A stretch of DNA of 64,000 nt from Bacteroides sp. CAG:927 (GTDB lineage Bacteria > Bacteroidota > Bacteroidia > Bacteroidales > Muribaculaceae). The DNA lies in contig HF985624.1 of the NCBI GenBank assembly GCA_000431155.1, forward strand, positions 1-64,000, written 5' to 3'. This document shows positions 58,321 to 64,000 of the stretch, piece by piece; the stretch's first letter is position 1, and each line of letters opens with the position of its first letter. A program made the translations under genes and the position numbers. Under the pieces are notes generated by a model. The model had not been told where the DNA came from. It ran no database searches and saw only the letters and a program-made list of their open reading frames with translations.

Positions 58321-59339
58321 GAAAGTTATTGAATACGCTTTATGTAACCACTCCTGATTCCTATCTCAGCAAAGATGGGATGAATATTGTTGTTTCGGTT
58401 AATCATCAAGAGGTGTTCCGTATTCCTTCAATTAACATTGAGTGTATTGTCACTTTCGGTTATATGGGTGTAAGTCCGGGCCTTATGAAGCTATGCAACG
58501 ACAATGGAATATCGCTCACATTTCTATCTCCTAATGGAAGGTTTATAAGCCGTGTGCAAGGTGCAACCCGTGGTAATGTTCTTTTGCGCAAGGCCCAGTA
58601 CTTATTGTCTGACGATGAGGAATGGTCTTTGCATATTGCAAGGCTGATAATTGCGGCAAAGATACAGAACTATCGCAATATATTGAGAAGACATATCAGA
58701 GACTATGGAGAGTGTGCAGCGGTGGAAGAGGCTGTGAGGTTATTGGATGTGAATAAACGACTTGTACTCAATGCAGCAGACAAGACCAAACTTATGGGGT
58801 TTGAGGGCATTGCATCTAATGTATATTTTGATGTGTTGTCTTGCCTTATACTTAATCAAAAGGAGTCTTTTCCATTCAGCGGCAGAAATCGGCGTCCGCC
58901 AAAAGATGCGGTAAATGCTATGTTGTCTATGGCTTATACATTAATTGCCAATGATATATCGGCTGCGCTTGAAACGGTTGGGCTTGATCCTTACATAGGG
59001 TTTCTGCATTCTCTCCGTCCTGGCCGGACTTCGTTAGCATTAGATATCATGGAGGAATTTAGGGCTTACCTTGGGGACCGTTTTGTTTTGTCGTTAATCA
59101 ATAAGCGTCAAATATCGTCAAAGGATTTCCTTTATCAGGGAGACAACGGTGTAACTATGACCGACAACGGAAGAAAAGTGTTCATCACCGCATGGCAGAA
59201 CCGGAAACGGGAAATGATAAAACATCCGTATCTTAATGAAAGAGTGGAAGTTGGTCTGTTGCCATATGTACAAGCTATGATGCTTGCCAGATATATACGG
59301 AAAGATATAGATGATTATCCTGTGTTTTTAATAAAATGA
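58317..59339 (+). CDS. cas1: CRISPR integrase Cas1
   Basis: The spacer integrase of 340 aa, forming dimers that flank Cas2. The catalytic Glu is in MGFEGIASNVYF, and the His and Asp lie in GLDPYIGFLHSLRPGRTSLALDIMEEFR. The N-terminal beta domain starts LNTLYVTTPDSYLSKDG, as usual for I-C Cas1. It overlaps cas4 by 4 nt and ends 4 nt before cas2. Confidence 0.97.
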   Translation: MRKLLNTLYVTTPDSYLSKDGMNIVVSVNHQEVFRIPSINIECIVTFGYMGVSPGLMKLCNDNGISLTFLSPNGRFISRVQGATRGNVLLRKAQYLLSDDEEWSLHIARLIIAAKIQNYRNILRRHIRDYGECAAVEEAVRLLDVNKRLVLNAADKTKLMGFEGIASNVYFDVLSCLILNQKESFPFSGRNRRPPKDAVNAMLSMAYTLIANDISAALETVGLDPYIGFLHSLRPGRTSLALDIMEEFRAYLGDRFVLSLINKRQISSKDFLYQGDNGVTMTDNGRKVFITAWQNRKREMIKHPYLNERVEVGLLPYVQAMMLARYIRKDIDDYPVFLIK

Positions 59340-59343
59340 AGCC

Positions 59344-59634
59344 ATGTACATACTTGTGACATATGATGTGGACACTACAGGCAAATCAGGACAAAAACGG
59401 TTGCGTCAAGTTGCCAAGGCATGCATGGACTATGGGCAACGTGTTCAGAATTCAGTATTTGAGTGTGAACTGACAGAAGCACAGCTTTCCCTGTTAAAAG
59501 AACGGATTAGGGTTATCATTGATCAAGACACGGACAATGTGCGCATATACCATCTCAACAGAAATGAGAGTCGTAGAGTGGAAACTCTTGGTATGGAAAC
59601 GGCATATAAGGTAGATGGAGCTATTATTATATAA
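59344..59634 (+). CDS. cas2: CRISPR integration scaffold Cas2
   Basis: A 96-aa ferredoxin-fold protein that bridges two Cas1 dimers. The N-terminus ILVTYDVDTTGKSGQKRLRQ has the conserved Asp, and CMDYGQRVQNSVFECELT is the core strand segment. IRVIIDQDTDNVRIYHL follows. It is the last cas gene; the array leader begins right after its stop. Confidence 0.97.
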   Translation: MYILVTYDVDTTGKSGQKRLRQVAKACMDYGQRVQNSVFECELTEAQLSLLKERIRVIIDQDTDNVRIYHLNRNESRRVETLGMETAYKVDGAIII

Positions 59635-59817
59635 CTGTTTGGTTGTATATTTGCGAATGTGATGTGCAACATGAATCTTATGCCATTCGCATTGGCTGAT
59701 TTACACCATATTAGTGCATTAGAATTTCTGAATTCTATTATTTAATTTGGTTAAAATAAGTCATTCGCGAAATCAATTTCAAATATTGCTCATAATAAGG
59801 CGTTTACTTATTAGACG
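59635..59817 (+). promoter_or_regulatory. CRISPR leader
   Basis: 183 nt of AT-rich, non-coding DNA between cas2 and the first repeat. It holds a TATATTTG -7-like box at 59646-59653. The leader position is supported by the clean repeats at this end and the decayed repeats at the other. I see no second box close to the array, so the array may be transcribed from the box near cas2 or read through from the cas operon. Confidence 0.6.
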
Positions 59818-60566
59818 GTCGCTCCCCACGCGGGAGCGTGGATTGAAACCATATCGACGCGGCAAATAAAATTCTGAAAAACCGTCGCTCCCCACGCGGG
59901 AGCGTGGATTGAAACCGAATCCTCAATCTGGAACTGAACGAGCGACAGGTCGCTCCCCACGCGGGAGCGTGGATTGAAACATATTGTGATGATGTGATGT
60001 GATGATTTATGAAGTCGCTCCCCACGCGGGAGCGTGGATTGAAACGCATTGGGGGCATGGCTCCGGGTAGCGTTGGGGAGGTCGCTCCCCACGCGGGAGC
60101 GTGGATTGAAACCAGTATATAACCGCCCAACTGGAACTGTACCAGAGTCGCTCCCCACGCGGGAGCGTGGATTGAAACAGACGATACATTTTTAGCCAAA
60201 AAAGAGCTAAGAGTCGCTCCCCACGCGGGAGCGTGGATTGAAACCTCGGTCAAAGGTCCGAAAATGCCGTCGGCCATGAGGTCGCTCCCCACGCGGGAGC
60301 GTGGATTGAAACATTCGGCGCACTTCGTTTACAGTGGTACCCAGTTGTCGCTCCCCACGCGGGAGCGTGGATTGAAACATTTCCCAGAACAGGCAGCCAT
60401 GATTGGCGGTGTGTCGCTCCCCACGCGGGAACGTGGATTGAAACATGGTCGGCAACCTCATTGCCAAAAATTCGGTCGTCGCTCCCCACGCGGGAACGTG
60501 GATTGAAACATGCAGGACACCATCCTTGACGAGTTCCGGCGCGTCGCTCCACGCGGGGAGCGAAAC
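59818..60566 (+). CRISPR. Type I-C CRISPR array, 11 repeats plus decayed end repeat, 11 spacers
   Basis: The 32-bp repeat runs GTCGCTCCCCACGCGG... and ends in GTGGATTGAAAC, the classical I-C repeat with a GCTCCC/GGGAGC hairpin. Repeat starts are 59818, 59884, 59949, 60014, 60081, 60147, 60213, 60281, 60347, 60413 and 60478. The first nine are identical. The tenth and eleventh carry the same G-to-A change (GGGAAC). The last, 60543-60566, is cut to 24 nt and lacks the GTGGATT part. Spacers are 33-36 nt. The ATTGAAAC end and the decay direction give plus-strand transcription from the cas2 side. The third spacer is a GATGTGATG-like low-complexity stretch. Confidence 0.98.
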
Positions 60567-60720
60567 ATTATGTTGCATACGATGTTGTTGTTTGCGACGG
60601 GTGACATTGTGTAGGGGTGCGAATAGCTGCTAATAGTAATTTTGAATTGTCAGAGGTATGTAAGTTGTGCTGTTTGGTATTTATTATTGGCTTCTATCGG
60701 TGGGGAACAGTTTTTTGTGT

Positions 60721-60765
60721 TGTCAATGTAAAATTATAAGGATTTTATATACATTTGCATTGACA
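60721..60765 (+). promoter_or_regulatory. MBOAT operon promoter inside an inverted repeat
   Basis: TACATTTG (60750-60757) is an exact -7 box, 39 nt before the MBOAT ATG. Perfect 8-bp arms TGTCAATG (60721-60728) and CATTGACA (60758-60765) flank it, the right arm touching the box. Such a layout fits an operator for a repressor. The DNA between the array end and this site (60567-60720) holds nothing I can name. Confidence 0.55.
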
Positions 60766-60796
60766 GTTCCCTTACTGTATGGAAAGGTGATTGAGG

Positions 60797-62305
60797 ATGC
60801 AGTTTACTGAGATTGTCTTTGCGGTGTTCATGACAGTGGTGTTTTCACTCTACTGGCTTGTTCTGCGTCGTTGGGTAAAGGCCCAGAATTGGCTGCTCCT
60901 CAGTGCGAGCTATCTGTTTTACGGATGGTGGGACTGGAGGTTTCTGGGGCTTATTATGCTCACTACGGTGACTACTTATGGTGCGGCTCTATGTGCGCAC
61001 CGACGCTATGGCAAATTGGTTACTGCGGCAAATATTGTGGTGAACTTGGGCATTCTTGTGGCATTCAAATATCTGAATTTCTTCAGCGAGAATCTCAAGA
61101 GGCTGTTTGATATTTTGGGGTGGAATCTTGACTGGTTTACGATAGATGTGCTTTTGCCGGTGGGTATATCGTTCTATACTTTCCAAGCAATAGCGTATTC
61201 GGTGGATGTGTATAAGGGGAAGGTGAAGGCGTGTACCGACCCTGTGGCGTTTGCCACATTCATTGCGTATTTTCCGCAGCTTGTGGCCGGGCCTATAGAA
61301 AGGGCTTCGCAGCTTCTTCCGCAGATTGTTTCGCCCCGGCGGTGGAATGAGGGACAGGCTGTGTCGGGGCTTAGGATGATACTTTTCGGTGTCATGAAAA
61401 AGGTGTGCATTGCCGATATGCTGGCATTGTATGCCGACAGGCTGTATGCCGCCAATCTTGATAATCCCCTGACGGCTCTGGCTGCGGGGGTGGTGTTCAG
61501 CTTAGAGATCTATTGTGATTTTTCGGCATACAGCGAGATTGCGCGAGGTGTGTCGCGCTTGCTCGGTATAGAGCTGATGGCTAATTTCAGGTTCCCGTAT
61601 TTTTCGCGCAACATCTTGGAGTTCTGGCGCAGATGGCACATATCGCTTATGTGGTGGTTTCGGGATTATGTGTATATACCGCTTGGCGGGAACCGTAAGG
61701 GTGCGCTGCACACTATGCTTAACACTGTGGTGGTGTTTCTTCTGTCCGGATTGTGGCACGGCGCGGCATGGAATTTTGTTGCGTGGGGTGCATATTGGGC
61801 TTTGGTGTATGTGTGCGGTAAATCGTTGCTGCATCTCGGGCGGCGCGAGGGCGAGATAGAGATAAAAGATTTGCCTGACATGGTATTGACTTTCGGAACG
61901 GTGGCATTCGGGTTTTACATTTTCAGATGTGAGGGCTGGAGCCAAGTGGTTGCCGGATGTCGGAATATTTGGGCTTATATTGCGGGTTTCGGGGTGCTGT
62001 GGTTCTTGGCAAAGATGGTGTGCTCGTACAGGTGGGCGAGGATATCAGCATCGGTGTTAGTGGCAACGGGCGCGATTGCGGCTGTGTGTTTATTTGCCTC
62101 ACGATGGCCAATACTGTTTAAGATGTGGTGGCTCGTGCCCGGAACATTGGCGCTGCTGGCCGAGTGGCGCTCCCGAAACATGGATTTCGCTCTGGAGCAT
62201 ATGAGTGTCCTGAGATGGCGCCGAATGGCGTTTTATTGGGCATGCATAGCCATGATAGTTATCAGTGAGCCGGTGGAAATGACATTTATTTATTTTCAGT
62301 TCTGA
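60797..62305 (+). CDS. MBOAT O-acyltransferase (AlgI/DltB-like)
   Basis: A multi-pass membrane acyltransferase of 502 aa that moves an acyl group, usually acetyl, across the inner membrane onto an exported glycan. The early segments SASYLFYGWWDWRFLGL, FKYLNFFSENL and LLPVGISFYTFQAIAYSVDVYKG are characteristic. FRDYVYIPLGGNRKG and the catalytic H321 in LSGLWHGAAWNFVAWGAYW are too. I start at the ATG at 60797; a TTG two codons upstream is not needed. The next gene overlaps by one base (TGATG). Confidence 0.93.
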   Translation: MQFTEIVFAVFMTVVFSLYWLVLRRWVKAQNWLLLSASYLFYGWWDWRFLGLIMLTTVTTYGAALCAHRRYGKLVTAANIVVNLGILVAFKYLNFFSENLKRLFDILGWNLDWFTIDVLLPVGISFYTFQAIAYSVDVYKGKVKACTDPVAFATFIAYFPQLVAGPIERASQLLPQIVSPRRWNEGQAVSGLRMILFGVMKKVCIADMLALYADRLYAANLDNPLTALAAGVVFSLEIYCDFSAYSEIARGVSRLLGIELMANFRFPYFSRNILEFWRRWHISLMWWFRDYVYIPLGGNRKGALHTMLNTVVVFLLSGLWHGAAWNFVAWGAYWALVYVCGKSLLHLGRREGEIEIKDLPDMVLTFGTVAFGFYIFRCEGWSQVVAGCRNIWAYIAGFGVLWFLAKMVCSYRWARISASVLVATGAIAAVCLFASRWPILFKMWWLVPGTLALLAEWRSRNMDFALEHMSVLRWRRMAFYWACIAMIVISEPVEMTFIYFQF

Positions 62306-63360
62306 TGAATGCAGTTACCAAGTCCATATTAAGGTTTATGCTCAGGTCGGTAGCCGTGGTGCTTCCGGTGGTGGCAATCGCCGTGGGATGGTATGTAATG
62401 ACAGATCCATATAAGGTGCTGCGTCAGTATGATTCGTATTTGCTTGATCCGGTGGAGAATCCTGTGCGTGTGGGCATCAACAAGGGGCTGATAACTGTCA
62501 CCAACTATCATCAGCGTGTGGCTGAGGGAAGACATTACAATGCTTTTATATTCGGGTCGTCGGTGTCGTGTTGCTATGATGCCAGACTCTGGGCGCAGCT
62601 GGCAGACAGTACCGGCTGTGCATCGGCATATCATTTTGATTCATCGGGCGAAACGCTTTCCTCCATGGCAGATAAGGTAGAGTATCTTGACAGAATCGGT
62701 CAGCCTATAAAGTATGCTCTGATTGTGCTTGACCCGATAGTGATGACATACAATGACAGTTCAAGTCCGGCAACGGTGAACCCGCCTCAACTGCATCACA
62801 ATGTATTGGAATGGCTTAAATATCATTATACATTTTTTCGTGCGGCGACCAATGCCGATTTTTTTAAAAGCTGGATTCCGTACAAGCTAACAGGCAGGGC
62901 ATGGGCCAACGGGCATAATCGGGTGTTTGAGCCGCAGCCTATTGTATATGATCCGATAATCAATCAGGAGTCAATACCGCAATGGGATTCCATAATAACT
63001 GTGAATGCAAGGGAGTTTTATTCGCGGTATCCTCTTGCAGAATCGCCGGAGAGTGTGACCGAAAGTGAGGTTGTGCTTACACGGGCAAAAGAGGAGGCGT
63101 TGCATCGTGTGGCTAAAGTGTTCTCGCGTCAGGGAACGGATTGTCAGGTGATTGTAGGACCGAACAGACTGAAGGTGGCACTCAATCACAGGGATTTAGG
63201 GGTGCTTCAAGATATATTCGGAGTGGGACGCGTGCATGATTTCAGCGCCACGATGGTGAAAGAGCTGGAGTGTGACACTCTACTTTACGACAACACGCAT
63301 TACCGTGAGCCGTTTGCCACTGTACTGATGCGCAAGGTTTACGCACGCAGAGAAAAATAA
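62305..63360 (+). CDS. SGNH-like partner of the MBOAT acyltransferase (AlgJ/AlgX/DltD analogue)
   Basis: A 351-aa protein with an N-terminal membrane anchor (about 10-32, MLRSVAVVLPVVAIAVGWYV) and a periplasmic domain. An SGNH-type triad is plausible: the nucleophile region FGSSVSCC at 83-90 (S85 or S86) and D329-x-x-H332 in YDNTHYRE. In AlgI-AlgJ/X and DltB-DltD pairs such a protein transfers the acyl group from the MBOAT protein to the polymer. Direct family identity is weak; the call rests on motif placement, topology and the one-base overlap with the MBOAT gene. Confidence 0.75.
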   Translation: MNAVTKSILRFMLRSVAVVLPVVAIAVGWYVMTDPYKVLRQYDSYLLDPVENPVRVGINKGLITVTNYHQRVAEGRHYNAFIFGSSVSCCYDARLWAQLADSTGCASAYHFDSSGETLSSMADKVEYLDRIGQPIKYALIVLDPIVMTYNDSSSPATVNPPQLHHNVLEWLKYHYTFFRAATNADFFKSWIPYKLTGRAWANGHNRVFEPQPIVYDPIINQESIPQWDSIITVNAREFYSRYPLAESPESVTESEVVLTRAKEEALHRVAKVFSRQGTDCQVIVGPNRLKVALNHRDLGVLQDIFGVGRVHDFSATMVKELECDTLLYDNTHYREPFATVLMRKVYARREK

Positions 63361-63398
63361 AAAAGCGAACCAAGGTGGAAGCCCTCAATTCGCTTAGG

Positions 63399-63472
63399 TG
63401 GAGTATAGCGGACTCGAACCGCTCACCTCGACACTGCCAGTGTCGCGCTCTAGCCAGATGAGCTAATACCCC
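63399..63472 (-). tRNA. tRNA-Ala (anticodon GGC)
   Basis: A complete cloverleaf of 74 nt on the minus strand. The acceptor GGGGTAT pairs with ATACTCC and contains the G3-U70 pair that identifies alanine tRNA; A73 is the discriminator. The anticodon stem-loop is CGACA-CTGGCAG-TGTCG, giving anticodon GGC (reads GCC/GCU). The T arm has TTCGAGT. CCA is not encoded (ACCT follows). It has its own promoter. Confidence 0.95.
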
Positions 63473-63487
63473 GAAAGATTGTGTGTG

Positions 63488-63518
63488 CAAAGGTATGCAC
63501 AGTTTTTCAATTCTGCAA
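63488..63518 (-). promoter_or_regulatory. tRNA-Ala promoter
   Basis: On the minus strand TTG (63518 to 63516), 20 nt, then TACCTTTG (63495 to 63488): a full consensus promoter, 15 nt before the tRNA 5' end. Confidence 0.75.
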
Positions 63519-63580
63519 CAGTTGTGTGTTGTTTTTTGATGACAGCACATTTTTTTGCTGCAAAAGATTGCAAATGAGTG

Positions 63581-64000
63581 TCAATCGTCAGAGATCGGGA
63601 GGCGGCGGTGGATGCTGTGGTCAAGGGAAATGAGGGTTTCTGTGCCGGTGACTCCCGGAATTGTTTGGATTTTGCTATTGAGCAGCTCCATGAGATGCTC
63701 ATTGTCGCGGGCAAAAAGCTTGATGAGCATGGTGTAGGGGCCGGTGGTGAAGTGGCATTCCACAACTTCAGGTATTTTCTGAAGTTCGGGAACCACCTTG
63801 TGGTACATGGCACCGCTCTCAAGATTCACACCTATGAATGTGCAGGTGCGATAACCGAGGAGCTTTGCACTCACGTTGTAACCGGAACCGGTGATGACAC
63901 CGAGATCCACCATGCGCTGTATGCGCTGATGAATGGCAGCACGCGATACGCCACATTCGGCGGCTACTTCTTTGGAGGGTATGCGGGCATTGTTCATGAC
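63581..64000 (-). CDS. Lrp/AsnC family transcriptional regulator (cut by right edge)
   Basis: An Lrp/AsnC regulator; the visible part reaches the window edge. The helix-turn-helix is IPSKEVAAECGVSRAAIHQRIQRM, followed by LGVITGSGYNV and the RAM ligand-binding domain (GVNLESGAMY, VVECHFTTGPYTMLIKL, IPGVTGTETLISLD). The ATG at 63997 would give 138 aa, but family members have about 15 more residues before it (LDxxDxKIL type), so the true start is probably beyond position 64000. Such regulators respond to amino acids. Confidence 0.88.
   Translation of the reverse strand, partial: VMNNARIPSKEVAAECGVSRAAIHQRIQRMVDLGVITGSGYNVSAKLLGYRTCTFIGVNLESGAMYHKVVPELQKIPEVVECHFTTGPYTMLIKLFARDNEHLMELLNSKIQTIPGVTGTETLISLDHSIHRRLPISDD

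Noticed and set aside
59804..60578. Overlapping minus-strand ORFs across the array with repeating FNPRSRVGS, VSIHAPAWGA and FQSTLPRGE units
   Set aside because: These are translations of the CRISPR repeat in its three frames; they arise only because the repeat has no stop on that strand.
60264..60633. Plus-strand ORFs in the distal part of the array with SLPTRERGLK units
   Set aside because: Also repeat translations; no start signal or family match.
63361..63400. A hairpin terminator shared by the SGNH-like gene and the tRNA
   Set aside because: The GCGAA/TTCGC arms (about 63364-63394) are short and not followed by a T run on either strand.

Overview
The window is a 64 kb piece of a Bacteroidales chromosome, most likely from a gut Muribaculaceae-like lineage; the family assignment is an inference. 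The order-level call rests on promoters of the Bacteroidetes form (TTG, about 20 nt, then TAnnTTTG), on families typical of the phylum (DUF4271, DUF4254, DUF4294, the Bacteroidetes FtsL-like protein, lipoproteins with a DUF4369 domain, Mrp without its CxxC), and on dense operons with 1-nt (TGATG) or 4-nt (ATGA) overlaps. Most of the window is core chromosome. The accessory parts are a complete type I-C CRISPR-Cas locus and a neighbouring polysaccharide O-acylation pair.

Layout. 1-3570: a leftward operon LOG - DUF4271 - hemD - rnpA - yidD - tatD, with tatD ending early. 3607-5285: a rightward pair, a radical SAM protein and an LD-carboxypeptidase. 5275-17353: one leftward unit of ten genes behind a clear promoter: a large unknown single-pass protein, a histidine phosphatase, a DUF4254 protein, a GT9 glycosyltransferase, ruvB, a polysaccharide flippase, a DUF389 membrane protein, a GT4 glycosyltransferase, an EamA transporter and a cation/Ca exchanger. 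17413-25476: leftward housekeeping genes (DUF4294, nadB, mrp, trmB; then frr, pyrH and an endonuclease/exonuclease/phosphatase protein; then a second histidine phosphatase). 25677-31135: rightward porin, HAD phosphatase, ribF and three consecutive FKBP isomerases predicted for three compartments. 31153-33046: a divergent GT4 and sirtuin pair.

33262-48299 is an uninterrupted division and cell wall (dcw) cluster: rsmH, ftsL, ftsI, murE, mraY, murD, ftsW, murG, murC, ftsQ, ftsA, ftsZ. It makes lipid II from UDP-MurNAc and builds the septal machine. No mraZ precedes it. An outer membrane phospholipase A, a DUF4369 lipoprotein and a ComM-type ATPase follow.

51993-60566 is type I-C CRISPR-Cas: cas3, cas5c, cas8c, cas7c, cas4, cas1, cas2, a short leader, and an array of 11 full 32-bp repeats, 11 spacers and a decayed end repeat. 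The cas genes look more AT-rich than both flanks. After the array come an MBOAT acyltransferase and an SGNH-like partner, a tRNA-Ala on the minus strand, and an Lrp/AsnC regulator cut by the right edge.

I found no clearly new defence system. The points most worth following are the 663-residue unknown protein heading the envelope operon, a set of start codons only 4-5 nt after a -7 box (predicted leaderless mRNAs), palindromes at the cas5 and MBOAT promoters, an RnpA with an altered signature motif, and a C-terminally short TatD.
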